From Ruminococcaceae bacterium UBA7080 (GTDB lineage: Bacteria > Bacillota > Clostridia > Oscillospirales > Acutalibacteraceae): a stretch of DNA of 64,000 nt. The position numbers were made by a program, and so were the translations under genes. The stretch lies in NCBI GenBank assembly GCA_002493595.1, contig DKZG01000014.1, positions 62,001 to 126,000 on the forward strand, written 5' to 3'. How positions within the stretch are numbered: the first letter of the stretch is position 1; every line of letters begins with the position of its first letter. This document shows positions 44,996 to 54,532 of the stretch, piece by piece. Below the pieces are notes generated by a model that was not told the origin of the DNA, searched no databases, and worked only from the letters and a program-made list of their open reading frames with translations.

Positions 44996-46000
44996 TCATT
45001 TATATATATCGGCAATTGCCTGAGCTTTTTCTCTTATCATATCAACAAGTACCTGAGGTGACAGAACCTGAACATCTGCACCGTATTGCATGACCCACGA
45101 AATAAAGCCATCACTTAGCGTTGCATGGACAAGCGTTTCAAAATGACCTGAGTCCGCAGCAGAGAGTGGGATTGAAGAACCAAAGCGATCCATCATCTCC
45201 TCCTGAAGCTTTAGACTGCATCTCAGCTTAACCTCGCAATCCTCACCTGAAAACATATTAAACATTTTTGAACTGTAATCCTGTGTGTCAAAATGATCGC
45301 AATAGCTGCTTACTTGTGAAATAGGACGTATTTCACTATCCTCCAATACTTCAAGTGCCTTCATCCTGTCAATTCTGAGATTCATAAGATTATCATACTT
45401 TTCATTATTGCAAACCAGGTAGTAGTGGTCATCTTTCCATATTAAAGCATAGGGAGAAACAACAAAAAGCTTTTCAGTAATCTTTTTTTTATTTTGAACA
45501 TCAATACTGCGGCGCGTATATGTAAAAGTGACCTTTTTTTTCTGCATAATGGCATCATGAAGCTGGTCAATAATTATATATATTTCTTCATTATCACACT
45601 TTGACGTTTGTGAGTCTACATAAACCTGACTGACCATAGATTTAGCCTGCCTTATGGAGACGAGCGATTTGAGCTTTTCTACAAGAGAATTTGTTTTTCT
45701 GGGTGTAATAAAGCCTGCACTTCTCACGGCATCAATAAGCAGCATAACTTCAGGCAACTCAAACTTTCGAGAAGCAAGAAAAAACCCCCCTCTATACCCT
45801 CTTGATCTGACAATATCACAGCCGATATTATTTAAAGAAGCGATAACATCATATATTGCTTTTCTGCCGCAGGCGGATACTCCCTGCTTTTCAAGCAAAT
45901 CAACGATTTGCGTTGTTGTCAAAGGATGCTCTTCATCTGTATAAGTTTCAAGAATGCGATAGATGAGCATCGTTTTTCCTCTTACATCAATTGTTTCCAT
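44996..46000 (-). CDS. WYL-domain transcriptional regulator
   Basis: 334-residue protein with an N-terminal winged helix (about residues 8-70; ILETYTDEEHPLTTTQIVDLL and GRKAIYDVIASLNNIGC) and a WYL domain from about residue 145 (VTFTYTRRSI, FVVSPYALIWKDDHYYLVC, LRIDRMKALEVL), followed by the C-terminal WCX extension. WYL proteins often sense a ligand such as a nucleic acid or cyclic nucleotide. The gene follows the PBP by 20 bases and ends the long operon. The sialidase promoter is the next downstream transcription unit, so it is a candidate regulator of it, though this is positional. Confidence 0.9.
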   Translation of the reverse strand: METIDVRGKTMLIYRILETYTDEEHPLTTTQIVDLLEKQGVSACGRKAIYDVIASLNNIGCDIVRSRGYRGGFFLASRKFELPEVMLLIDAVRSAGFITPRKTNSLVEKLKSLVSIRQAKSMVSQVYVDSQTSKCDNEEIYIIIDQLHDAIMQKKKVTFTYTRRSIDVQNKKKITEKLFVVSPYALIWKDDHYYLVCNNEKYDNLMNLRIDRMKALEVLEDSEIRPISQVSSYCDHFDTQDYSSKMFNMFSGEDCEVKLRCSLKLQEEMMDRFGSSIPLSAADSGHFETLVHATLSDGFISWVMQYGADVQVLSPQVLVDMIREKAQAIADIYK

Positions 46001-46020
46001 TTTTTCACCCGATCTCAGTT

Positions 46021-47490
46021 TTAGTTATTATATCTCATTTTTTCAATTTTTTCAACAATAGTACGAAATACCGGACAACAATCGCCTGCACCGCTGACAC
46101 CGTTTTCCCTCATAATAACAATTGCATATTCAGGATTATTATAGGGATAAAAACCTGCAAACCATGTATTTAGAACTTCTGTACCATTATTATATATACC
46201 ACTTTGTGCAGTAGCCGTTTTGCCGGCTGAATTGCTGTTATAATCTGCCGGCGAACCGGTTCCGCTTTCTACAACATAACGCATATACTCTCTTATAATA
46301 TCTGCAGTTTTTTCAGATATAATGCGATTATCTGAGGCATGATTTACTGATAATGTCGGAGCGTGATAATTACCACCGTTTGCAATACAAGAAACAGCAG
46401 CTGTAAAGTGCATTGGGTTGTCAGTCAGCATGCCTTGTCCAAAGCCTAACAGCGCCAGCTGACCTTGTGAATTCAGTTCACTTTCATTTGGAAAGTTAAA
46501 CGCCTTTACATTCCATTTTTTGTAAAGGCTGAATTCTTTACAGAAGCCAAAATCCTCTGCTGTTTTTCTTATTTTATCCGCACCAAGCTTTAATGCTAAA
46601 TTTACAAAATAACAATTACAGGAATTGGCAAGGGCCTGTTTCATATTCTGCATGCCATGTTTATGCTTTTTTTGGCAGTTAAACTCTGTATCGCCTACTG
46701 TTATTTTGCTTGTACAATTATAAATAGGCGTTATATTATTTTCTAACGCACTGGCACAGATTATCAATTTAAATACTGAACCTACAGCATAGGGTGACAA
46801 AGCACGATTGATATAATCATCGCCCCTGCTTACTGAAGCCAGCACCTGAGAAGTATCAGAGTCCATAATCACGACAGCACCTTTCGGAATTGTCTTTGAA
46901 GCTTCCTCTGCTATTTTTTGAAGCTTACTCTCTAAAGATATGATTATTCCGTCATTATTATCATATTGATTATTTATCAGGGTACCTTCGTCACCTGCAA
47001 GAATTCTGCCAAGTGCATCAACTGAAAAATTTACCGACAAAGAACCAATTTCCTCTGAAACATATTGCTCAAGACCGCCGTATTCCCTTTTAAGCAGGTG
47101 ATTGGCTATAATATTTTCATTAGAAATTTTTTCATAAATCTTGATGTATTTTGTATCAGCTTTTCTATCAACCTGACGCAATATCGGATAACCTTTTGAC
47201 AGTTCATTTCGTATATCCGTAACTTCCCGCCCATCAAACAACAGCTCAAGCTCATTGAGACACTTTTCATTTGGTCTGATAACTGCAACATATGAATGAT
47301 GACTATTATTCATTCTTAGACCTGTTCTGTCATAAAAATTTGTATATCGCCTGCCGATATTCAACGTATAACTATTATAACTGTCTGCCACTTTATAGGC
47401 AGTACCAAAAGCAATTATACCGCATCTGCCTATAATACCGGTAAATAAAAAAGCAAAAATACATAAAAGTGATATAAATCTTTTGCTCAT
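46021..47490 (-). CDS. Class B penicillin-binding protein (peptidoglycan transpeptidase)
   Basis: 489-residue membrane-anchored D,D-transpeptidase. One N-terminal helix (residues 5-25), a small pedestal domain with RTGLRMNN, then the transpeptidase domain with SxxK as SVFK (VGSVFKLI), SxN as SCN (ALANSCNCYF) and KTATAQSG, where the usual KTG reads KTA. It is smaller than FtsI or SpoVD. The ribosome-binding site GGGGG lies in the 3' arm of a possible hairpin (CCC...GGGGG) between the U32 stop and this start. The gene is between U32 and WYL in one operon. Confidence 0.9.
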   Translation of the reverse strand: MSKRFISLLCIFAFLFTGIIGRCGIIAFGTAYKVADSYNSYTLNIGRRYTNFYDRTGLRMNNSHHSYVAVIRPNEKCLNELELLFDGREVTDIRNELSKGYPILRQVDRKADTKYIKIYEKISNENIIANHLLKREYGGLEQYVSEEIGSLSVNFSVDALGRILAGDEGTLINNQYDNNDGIIISLESKLQKIAEEASKTIPKGAVVIMDSDTSQVLASVSRGDDYINRALSPYAVGSVFKLIICASALENNITPIYNCTSKITVGDTEFNCQKKHKHGMQNMKQALANSCNCYFVNLALKLGADKIRKTAEDFGFCKEFSLYKKWNVKAFNFPNESELNSQGQLALLGFGQGMLTDNPMHFTAAVSCIANGGNYHAPTLSVNHASDNRIISEKTADIIREYMRYVVESGTGSPADYNSNSAGKTATAQSGIYNNGTEVLNTWFAGFYPYNNPEYAIVIMRENGVSGAGDCCPVFRTIVEKIEKMRYNN

Positions 47491-47532
47491 AAAAATACCC
47501 CCTGTGTAAAGTTTTCACAAGAGGGATTTTTT

Positions 47533-48759
47533 TTATTCAGTTCTTTGTCTCCTGAGTATAGCATCAGGAGAAATTTTTACATCGCATTTGAAAGAATAAA
47601 CATTCGTCGCTTTATTTGCCACATCTGCTTTAACATCCTCAGTTTCGTTATATAAATCTTCGACAGTGATTTTATAAGGCCTTTTATTTGGTTCAACCAC
47701 CTCAAGCTCATCACCCTGATAAAATCGATTGCGCTGGTCAACAATCAATCTGCCGTTTTTATACTCTTTATAAAGGGCACATACATCCCAGTTGCGTATA
47801 TAACCTCCGGTATCAAGCACCTGTCCGTTCTTCATAGGACCAAAATTAAAGCCTGTAGTATACTCACGGTGACTCATTTTTTCCATCTCATCAAGTATCC
47901 ACTGCGACACCTTAAAATCTGATGACGTTTTTTTTAAATATTCATCAATTGCATTTCTATAAGCATAAGTAACAATAGCCGTATAATATTCACTCTTAGC
48001 TCTGCCTTCAATTTTAAAAGAATCCACACCTGCACACACAAGCTCAGGTATATGTTCAATCATGCAAAGATCACGTGAGTTAAAAATATAAGTTCCCTTT
48101 TCATCCTGATTAATCGGAAAATACTGACCCGGGCGTGTTTCCTCAACAAGGCTGTATTTCCAGCGGCATGGCTGAGCACAATCACCTCGGTTAGCATCTC
48201 TGCCAACCATATAATCAGAAAGTATGCATCTTCCGGAAAAGCTCATACACATTGCACCGTGAACAAACACCTCTATCTGCAAATCAGCAGGCGTTTTATC
48301 TCTGATAAGCTTTATATCGTCGAGTGAAAGTTCACGAGCCGTAACAATCCGCTTTGCGCCAAGCTCATAAAGCGAATTTGCAGTCTGGTAATTCACTATA
48401 CCAACCTGAGTTGACATATGAATTTCTACATCAGGCGCATATTTTTTTGCAAGCATCATTACACCGATATCAGCAATAATAAATGCATCAACACCAATTT
48501 GAGCAGCATATTTAAGAAAATCCGGCAAATATTCAATTTCGTTATTTCTTGGCAAAGTATTACAGGTTAAATATACTTTTTTATCCATAGAATGTGCAAG
48601 TGACACGGCATTTTTCAGCTCATCTGCACTAAAATTAGAAGGATTTGTGCGCATGCCAAACTGTTCGCCGCCAAGATAAACAGCATCTGCACCGAATTTC
48701 AGAGCAAGTTTAAGTCGCTCAAAATCACCAGCCGGTGAAAGTAATTCAATTTTTTTCAT
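47533..48759 (-). CDS. U32 family peptidase-like (prephenate-dependent tRNA hydroxylation type)
   Basis: About 408 residues. The family opening ELLSPAGDFERLKLALKFGADAVYLGG is clear, as are FVHGAMCMSFSGRC and the following C..C region (GDCAQPCRWKY), whose cysteines are thought to hold an iron-sulfur cluster. U32 proteins of this type act in tRNA hydroxyuridine (TrhP) or rRNA modification (RlhA) rather than as proteases. The mltG neighbour matches the B. subtilis yrrL-yrrN/O region, which favours TrhP. Two close ATGs (48765, 48759) are possible starts. Confidence 0.88.
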   Translation of the reverse strand: MKKIELLSPAGDFERLKLALKFGADAVYLGGEQFGMRTNPSNFSADELKNAVSLAHSMDKKVYLTCNTLPRNNEIEYLPDFLKYAAQIGVDAFIIADIGVMMLAKKYAPDVEIHMSTQVGIVNYQTANSLYELGAKRIVTARELSLDDIKLIRDKTPADLQIEVFVHGAMCMSFSGRCILSDYMVGRDANRGDCAQPCRWKYSLVEETRPGQYFPINQDEKGTYIFNSRDLCMIEHIPELVCAGVDSFKIEGRAKSEYYTAIVTYAYRNAIDEYLKKTSSDFKVSQWILDEMEKMSHREYTTGFNFGPMKNGQVLDTGGYIRNWDVCALYKEYKNGRLIVDQRNRFYQGDELEVVEPNKRPYKITVEDLYNETEDVKADVANKATNVYSFKCDVKISPDAILRRQRTE

Positions 48760-48767
48760 ACACATAA

Positions 48768-50048
48768 TTATGATATAGCGTTAAGATAAGGCGCATAAGC
48801 GTTAATCTTTTCGTTAAACTCCTGATTTGTTTTTGCTGTATAAAGATTTCCTTTCGCATCATGGAAAAAGAAGAATGCATCACTGTCCGCGGGATAAAGT
48901 GCTGCATTTATTGCATCCAGACCGGGGTTGCAAATCGGACCCTCCGGTAATCCGACAACAGTTGATGATATATGCGTATCATAATAAGTTAAATAATAGT
49001 CAGAAGTGTGGGCGGAAGTAGAAGATAAAGAAGGTGCAACCTTATTTTTAATATAATCGCTTGTTGAGTCACATCCGATAGACGGACGATTTGTTGTATC
49101 GGAAAGTCTGTTATGCAAAACAGCAGAAATTGTCTTCATTTGCTCTTCACTGCCTGCTTCCATCTGAATAATAGATGCGATTGTAATAATATCTTCCATA
49201 GAATAGCCAAGCTCTTTGGCTCGCTTTCTATGCTTTTCTTTGATATGTGTATCTCCGTTTGCAAGGAACTTTTTAATTACCGAAGAAGCGCTCTCGCCAA
49301 CATAGAAATCATAGGTATCCGGAAACAGATATCCTTCAAGACGATAAGGAACCTTTTCCTCTGCCTGCAATGAATTAACAAGCGAGTATGAAAAATTAAC
49401 AGTCTGGATTGCTGACAGCAGTGCTGCCTTATCACAAACTTCATTTGCAACAAGCTTGTCCACAATTTCAGGAACCGTATAACCTTCAGGGAAAGTTAAT
49501 CTTACGGTTTCAGCACTTGTGGCGTCACCCTGCATGGCCTGCAGCATACCCTCAAGTCCCATTTTTCCTGAAAGATAATAAACACCCGGCTCATAAGTTT
49601 TTTCCTTAAAATAGACACCGTTTCTGTAATTAGGTCCAACTTGACTTTCTCTGAATTTTGCAAACAGCTTACAAAAATTCTTACATTTAACGAGTCCATT
49701 ATCAGCAAGCAAATCAACAGCATCATCAATATTATCTATTTGGTCAGTATAGCTTACAGTTACAGTTGAGCTTGTTTTAGTTATTGCAAGAACATCATTC
49801 ATACACATAACGGCATAAACGGAAAGTACCATTGAAATAACGATTACCACTATAAAAAACACATAAGTACTTGCCACACTCTGACCCTTTTTACGTTTGG
49901 GTACTGCTCTTTTCACAGCAGTGGCTGAATTTGATGCAGATGACGCACGCGTATCTACATTTGAAAAATAGACATCATTTTTGCTGCCTGCAGTATCCAC
50001 AGGGTTAATACCGCTTTCTTCAGGTTTAAAATCATTATTATTTTCCAT
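48768..50048 (-). CDS. mltG: Endolytic murein transglycosylase MltG
   Basis: 426-residue membrane protein that cuts nascent glycan strands. The N-terminus is a 65-residue cytoplasmic part, then one transmembrane helix (about 70-92), and the YceG domain with LTFPEGYTVPEIVDKL, EGYLFPDTYDF, SIIQMEAGSEEQMKTISAVLHNRL and LPEGPICNPGLDAINAALYP, with the catalytic Glu in the IQMEAG segment. It has a GGAGG site. It is coupled with the U32 gene. Confidence 0.96.
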   Translation of the reverse strand: MENNNDFKPEESGINPVDTAGSKNDVYFSNVDTRASSASNSATAVKRAVPKRKKGQSVASTYVFFIVVIVISMVLSVYAVMCMNDVLAITKTSSTVTVSYTDQIDNIDDAVDLLADNGLVKCKNFCKLFAKFRESQVGPNYRNGVYFKEKTYEPGVYYLSGKMGLEGMLQAMQGDATSAETVRLTFPEGYTVPEIVDKLVANEVCDKAALLSAIQTVNFSYSLVNSLQAEEKVPYRLEGYLFPDTYDFYVGESASSVIKKFLANGDTHIKEKHRKRAKELGYSMEDIITIASIIQMEAGSEEQMKTISAVLHNRLSDTTNRPSIGCDSTSDYIKNKVAPSLSSTSAHTSDYYLTYYDTHISSTVVGLPEGPICNPGLDAINAALYPADSDAFFFFHDAKGNLYTAKTNQEFNEKINAYAPYLNAIS

Positions 50049-50062
50049 TATATCCTCCTTGC

Positions 50063-50620
50063 TCAGACAGATATTATACTGTCCTCAGTGATAATATACT
50101 TAACGGGAATGTCATATTTGCCGGTTGGCAAACATTCTTTAACCAATTCATTATAACACAATCCGACAGAAATAAAAGAAAAATTTGACAAGAATCTGTC
50201 ATAATATCCTTTGCCGTATCCAAGTCTGTACCCATTCCTGTCATAAGCTATTGCAGGAACAATACAAACAGAAGACGAAAAGTCTTTAACCTTTGTACAT
50301 TTTTCGGGATCAGGCTCCCTGACGCCAAAAAATCCCGATTTCAAATCACAAACAGAGCTTATGTAATAAAAGCTCATATTGCCTTTATCATCACCGCACA
50401 CAGGCAAGGCGACTTTTTTTCCGTCATTTAAGGCAGCCTTTATACAATCATCAACATTAATCTCATCAGTAAGTGCAGCATAAAATAAAAGTAAATCAGC
50501 ATTTTTATACTCACTCAACGAAATAAGATTACTGCAAATTTTTTTATCAAGAAGTGTTTTATTCTTAATCGCTCGTCTCTGAGTTTTCAGATCTCGGCGT
50601 AATTCATTTTTTAATTGCAT
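50063..50620 (-). CDS. 5-formyltetrahydrofolate cyclo-ligase
   Basis: 185-residue enzyme that turns 5-formyl-THF back into 5,10-methenyl-THF with ATP. The basic N-terminal KNELRRDLKTQRRAI, the GDDKGNMSF region, FGVREP and the signature NGYRLGYGKGYYDRFL, the ATP-binding loop, are all present. The ATG overlaps the DJ-1 gene stop by 10 bases. Confidence 0.94.
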   Translation of the reverse strand: MQLKNELRRDLKTQRRAIKNKTLLDKKICSNLISLSEYKNADLLLFYAALTDEINVDDCIKAALNDGKKVALPVCGDDKGNMSFYYISSVCDLKSGFFGVREPDPEKCTKVKDFSSSVCIVPAIAYDRNGYRLGYGKGYYDRFLSNFSFISVGLCYNELVKECLPTGKYDIPVKYIITEDSIISV

Positions 50621-51150
50621 TGTATTGTTTCTCTAATCTGTTTCGCAGTTGCTTCGTCTGTCAATGCCTTAACAATTTCAAGACCGAAATCAACTGAAAC
50701 ACCTGCGCCCCTGGCAGTGATATACTGTCCGTCAGTAACAACATATTTTTCAGATAAATGAGCACCGGCTAAATACTCCATAAAAGAAGGAAAAGCAGTT
50801 GCTTCTCTATGCTCCAGAAGACCTTTATTACCAAGAATAGAAGGTGCAGCACAAATTGCACATATATAGATATTATCTTTCGCTGCTTTATCAATAATAT
50901 CCTGAACGGCACAACTCTTTTCTAGATTAATTACACCTTCAGAACCTCCCGGTAAAATAACAGCATCAACACTATTATATTCAAAATTATCAATAACCAT
51001 GTCGGCTTCAACTGCAACACCGCAAGAAGAGGTTACAGTCTTTCCTGTTACACCTACAGTCTTAACATCAAGTTTTGCCCGTCTCAACATATCAACAGGG
51101 GCAAGTGCTTCAATAATTTCAAATCCATCTGCTAAAAATAAATAAACCAT
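50611..51150 (-). CDS. DJ-1/PfpI family protein (YajL/ThiJ type)
   Basis: 179-residue cytosolic protein. The fold starts with VYLFLADGFEIIEALAPVDMLRRA, with Glu at the end of the strand, and has AICAAPSILG, where the Cys is the nucleophile at the usual elbow. Members act as deglycases, glyoxalases or chaperones; which one applies here is unknown. The ATG at 51150 has GGGAGA upstream. A TTG two codons earlier is possible but less well placed. The start follows the GNAT stop with no gap. Confidence 0.9.
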   Translation of the reverse strand: MVYLFLADGFEIIEALAPVDMLRRAKLDVKTVGVTGKTVTSSCGVAVEADMVIDNFEYNSVDAVILPGGSEGVINLEKSCAVQDIIDKAAKDNIYICAICAAPSILGNKGLLEHREATAFPSFMEYLAGAHLSEKYVVTDGQYITARGAGVSVDFGLEIVKALTDEATAKQIRETIQCN

Positions 51151-51152
51151 AC

Positions 51153-51617
51153 TCAATCTCCCATATATGCAAGTGCAAAGGGCTCTTCAAGAAAGCAGCC
51201 ATCAAAAAGATAGTCCTTTATTTCACTGCACTCATTAAATAAAATGTTATTGGTTTTCATTTTATGATTAAACCCTCTTTTCAAATAATAGCTGGCAAGA
51301 GAAATATCAGCGGGTATCAGAATAATATTTTCGTAATGCTCTTTTGCATAATTTAAAAGCCGAGTCATACAACCTTTTGTTCGATATTCACAATCTGTAC
51401 ACGCTGCATATACATATTTAAAAGCTTTGTTTTGTACCTTGCAGTCTACTAAAAAAAACATTGAACAAAGAAAATCATCATCATACAAGCAAAGACAACT
51501 CTTATTTTTGGCATGATTCAAAAAAAATATAACATCTTCACGGCTGTCGCCGAATGCTTTTTTCCAAAGCGTTATAATATCTTCGCTGTATTTATATGTT
51601 TCAACTATTCTATCCAT
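51153..51617 (-). CDS. GNAT-like N-acetyltransferase
   Basis: 154-residue protein with the strand-helix pattern of GNAT acetyltransferases: FKYVYAACTDCEYRTKGCMTRLLNYAKEH carries the acetyl-CoA loop R-x-x-G (RTKG), and IPADISLASYYLKRGF is the C-terminal strand. The N-terminal half is less typical. It overlaps the DUF2156 gene by eight bases. The substrate is unknown; the neighbour is also a GNAT-fold protein. Confidence 0.83.
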   Translation of the reverse strand: MDRIVETYKYSEDIITLWKKAFGDSREDVIFFLNHAKNKSCLCLYDDDFLCSMFFLVDCKVQNKAFKYVYAACTDCEYRTKGCMTRLLNYAKEHYENIILIPADISLASYYLKRGFNHKMKTNNILFNECSEIKDYLFDGCFLEEPFALAYMGD

Positions 51618-52497
51618 TATAATATGCCACGCATTTTTCTAAAAATATCTCAGGATTATAGGATTGCTTGGCACGGCGCAATCCTTCAATACCCAAATCC
51701 TCTTCCCTGTTCACATACTCATAGCTCATCAGACAGTTCTTCGTAAACTCCTGATTAATTATGGGATACGCGCCTTGAATATCGGCCGGCGCCTTTTCAA
51801 AATGAGTAACAAATAATCTGTCTGAATGACGTTCACCCATCGTATAAGCAATTACCTTTCCGCCGACCCGTATAAGTCCACCCAAAAAACCTAGCTTTTC
51901 ATAATTTTCAAAAGCAGTTAGAACAGACTCAAATTCATATGAATAATCAGAATCATCCTCATGATTCTTTATCCATTCACTATGAAGTGCGACACACTCA
52001 GGGATATTTGTATCATTTAAAATTTCAAAAGACCAATCAGGATTTTTCTTTTTAAAATTTGTTATATGATTGCGCTTGCCATGATATTTTTTGCCGCTTA
52101 AGGACGCCATCTTATCAACCGAATAAATATAATCATTATAGGCATCGCTGTATTCATACGAAAATTCACCCGAAAAATATTTATCAATAAGCTTTTTATA
52201 ATTTTCCGTAACACCGTAAATGACCGGCGTTAAACCAAAGGATTTAGCATCCGCAATTATTTGCTCAAGCGCATCCTTAAAATCACCGCTGCCAATAGGA
52301 ACACTGTACATAAAGTCATTTTCTCTTCCCCAACGGCACATTAAAAAACCATTATACTCACAAATACCGGTTCGGTATGATGTTGCCCAAACAAAAATAT
52401 TGCCGAAAGTATATTCACAGTTAAGACTGTTCACATGACCCAAACACGCATCGACCCAAGCTTTATCTTCAATCACAGGTTTTTTAAAATCAAGCAT
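51610..52497 (-). CDS. DUF2156 GNAT-fold acyltransferase-like protein
   Basis: 295-residue cytosolic protein. Family blocks are LNCEYTFGNIFVWATSY, KRNHITNFKKKNPDW, GGLIRVGGKVIAYTMGE and NREEDLGIEGLRRAKQSYNPE. DUF2156 is the soluble form of the domain found in MprF lysyl-phosphatidylglycerol synthases, with two GNAT folds. The acceptor is not known. It overlaps the next gene and follows the kinase with 3 bases between. Confidence 0.88.
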   Translation of the reverse strand: MLDFKKPVIEDKAWVDACLGHVNSLNCEYTFGNIFVWATSYRTGICEYNGFLMCRWGRENDFMYSVPIGSGDFKDALEQIIADAKSFGLTPVIYGVTENYKKLIDKYFSGEFSYEYSDAYNDYIYSVDKMASLSGKKYHGKRNHITNFKKKNPDWSFEILNDTNIPECVALHSEWIKNHEDDSDYSYEFESVLTAFENYEKLGFLGGLIRVGGKVIAYTMGERHSDRLFVTHFEKAPADIQGAYPIINQEFTKNCLMSYEYVNREEDLGIEGLRRAKQSYNPEIFLEKCVAYYNG

Positions 52498-52500
52498 TCG

Positions 52501-53163
52501 CTACAATTCCTCATTTATACATTGCATTATTTTACTGTGTATTTCATCAACACCAAGCGGATTTTCACCGTCAGAGCAGGAAATAATGTGCCAGCCTTGT
52601 TTTTTTGCTGCATACAATGCTGCACGTCTGCAGCTGTTCAAGAAGACTGTATCAGACTCATGAACATCCTTTTTATTCTCATCACCATCATATCGAGATG
52701 TCATCAGACGCTGAGAAATTTCAATCGGCATATCAAGATAAATAACAACATCCGGCTTTGGTATACCGATTTTATTATACTCGAAATCAGCTGACCATTC
52801 GAGATATTCATCCCATTTTTCCTCCTCTATCTTTTCCATCTGATAAATGGAGTTAGAGGTTGCATATCTATCAGCCAGAATCAAAGTACCGTTAGCATAA
52901 TCACGCCCCCAGTCCAGCTTATAGGATGCAAATCTGTCCACAGCATAAAATGCACCGGCTGCATATGCATTGACATCACAAGCATGATTGCCAAACTCAC
53001 CGCTTAAATACATCTTGACAAGTGTGCTTGAAGGATTGTCATAATCAGGCAATTTTATTTTTCTGTAATTCATTTTTCGTGAGCTGAAATACTGCTCTAA
53101 CAGAGCTATCTGAGTGGATTTTCCGCTTCCGTCAAGTCCTTCAATTATTATAAGTTTTGCCAT
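52501..53163 (-). CDS. dTMP kinase-family nucleoside monophosphate kinase
   Basis: 220-residue P-loop kinase: EGLDGSGKST (residues 8-17), the LADRYATSNS motif (DRY) and QRLMTSRYDGDE near the lid. It is slightly longer than a usual Tmk and has an AVDRFASYKLDW insertion that fits the TMP-kinase-like group found in Clostridia. I call it dTMP kinase family rather than Tmk because a canonical tmk elsewhere cannot be excluded. The start at 53163 overlaps the DUF896 gene by 23 bases. Confidence 0.85.
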   Translation of the reverse strand: MAKLIIIEGLDGSGKSTQIALLEQYFSSRKMNYRKIKLPDYDNPSSTLVKMYLSGEFGNHACDVNAYAAGAFYAVDRFASYKLDWGRDYANGTLILADRYATSNSIYQMEKIEEEKWDEYLEWSADFEYNKIGIPKPDVVIYLDMPIEISQRLMTSRYDGDENKKDVHESDTVFLNSCRRAALYAAKKQGWHIISCSDGENPLGVDEIHSKIMQCINEEL

Positions 53164-53365
53164 TTGTTTTTCTTCTAACCTTTTTCTTATTTCCTTTTTC
53201 GTCAACAATATAAGTATTTTCAAGCTGGCCGATAAGACTGGATTTAAAGGAATCAATATACTCTCTTCTGAGTATTGCCTGCTCTGCTTTCTCTTCTTGC
53301 GTTAACCCCTGATTTTTAGCCTTATGTGCCAGCTCGTTAATACGATTAATTTTTTCTTCTGTCAT
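53141..53365 (-). CDS. DUF896 family protein (YnzC-like)
   Basis: 74-residue two-helix protein: RINELAHKAKNQGLTQEEKAEQAILRREYIDSFK is the DUF896 core, with a basic tail (KGNKKKVRRKTNGKTY). In B. subtilis YnzC is in the SOS regulon; there is no LexA box here. It follows rpoD by 15 bases. Function is unknown, but the family is well recognised. Confidence 0.9.
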   Translation of the reverse strand: MTEEKINRINELAHKAKNQGLTQEEKAEQAILRREYIDSFKSSLIGQLENTYIVDEKGNKKKVRRKTNGKTYNN

Positions 53366-53380
53366 TCTATTTTCTCAACC

Positions 53381-54511
53381 TTAATCCAAGAAATCTCTGA
53401 GCTTTTTGCTCCTGCTGGGATGGCGAAGCTTCCTAAGTGCCTTAGCCTCAATCTGTCTTATACGCTCACGTGTTACATTAAATTCCTTGCCAACCTCTTC
53501 AAGTGTCTTCGGATTTCCATCTTCAAGACCGAAACGAAGAGAAAGTACCTTTTCCTCCCTCGGCGTTAAAGTTTTAAGCACATCCGAAAGCTGCTCTTTA
53601 AGCAAACTCATTGAGGCTGCATCGGCAGGAGCAAGGGCATCATCATCAGGAATAAAGTCACCAAGATGCGAATCCTCCTCTTCACCGATTGGTGTTTCAA
53701 GCGAAACCGGCTCCTGTGCAACTCTGAGTATTTCTCTTACCTTTTCAACCGGCATGCTGAGATACTCGGCAATTTCATCCGGAGTAGGCTCTCTTCCGTT
53801 CGTATGAAGCAGCTGGCTGTTTGCCTTTTTAACTTTATTAATCGTTTCAACCATATGAACCGGTATACGTATTGTTCTTGCCTGGTCTGCAATGGCACGT
53901 GTAATAGCCTGCCTGATCCACCAGGTTGCATAGGTTGAAAATTTGAAGCCCTTCGTATAGTCAAATTTATCAACAGCTTTAATAAGACCGAGGTTTCCCT
54001 CCTGAATTAAATCAAGAAACTGCATTCCTCTGCCTACATATCTTTTTGCAATACTTACAACAAGACGAAGATTGGCTTCGGCCAAACGTTTTTTTGCATT
54101 CTGGTCGTCATCGGCAATACGAATAGCAAGTTCTATCTCCTCTTCAGGCGTAAGAAGCGGAACACGGCCTATTTCTTTCAGATAAACCTTGACAGGGTCA
54201 TCCATTGCAGCATTATCATTCACAGCTACTGTTTCGGCAGCATCTGTTTCTTTAGGCAAATCAACCTCAAGACTGAGACTATCCAACGCTTCTGACGAAA
54301 AATCATCAATAATATTGATATTTGCACCGTCAATTTGCTCATTAAGCTTTTCAAGCTCGTCCACATCTAAATCAAGCTCAACAATAAGATTATCTATCTC
54401 CTGCGTTGTAAGATGACCTGTCTGCTTACCTTTCTCAACAAGTTTTTTGAATGCCTGCTGTTTTTTATCTTCACTTACAGGCTGGTTTGGTGTTAAATTA
54501 ACTTCTTTCAT
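53381..54511 (-). CDS. rpoD: Primary RNA polymerase sigma factor
   Basis: Housekeeping sigma factor. The 376-residue protein has a short sigma-1.1-like acidic N-terminus, sigma-1.2 ([25 protein letters not shown]), sigma-2 ([20 protein letters not shown] with the -10 recognition helix), sigma-3 and sigma-4 ([20 protein letters not shown]). These are the expected residues for TATAAT/TTGACA recognition, which agrees with the many such promoters in the window. It lies between dnaG and DUF896; dnaG-rpoD is the classic macromolecular synthesis operon order. Confidence 0.98.
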   Translation of the reverse strand: MKEVNLTPNQPVSEDKKQQAFKKLVEKGKQTGHLTTQEIDNLIVELDLDVDELEKLNEQIDGANINIIDDFSSEALDSLSLEVDLPKETDAAETVAVNDNAAMDDPVKVYLKEIGRVPLLTPEEEIELAIRIADDDQNAKKRLAEANLRLVVSIAKRYVGRGMQFLDLIQEGNLGLIKAVDKFDYTKGFKFSTYATWWIRQAITRAIADQARTIRIPVHMVETINKVKKANSQLLHTNGREPTPDEIAEYLSMPVEKVREILRVAQEPVSLETPIGEEEDSHLGDFIPDDDALAPADAASMSLLKEQLSDVLKTLTPREEKVLSLRFGLEDGNPKTLEEVGKEFNVTRERIRQIEAKALRKLRHPSRSKKLRDFLD

Positions 54512-54532
54512 AAAAAGTCTCCTCTATATGTA

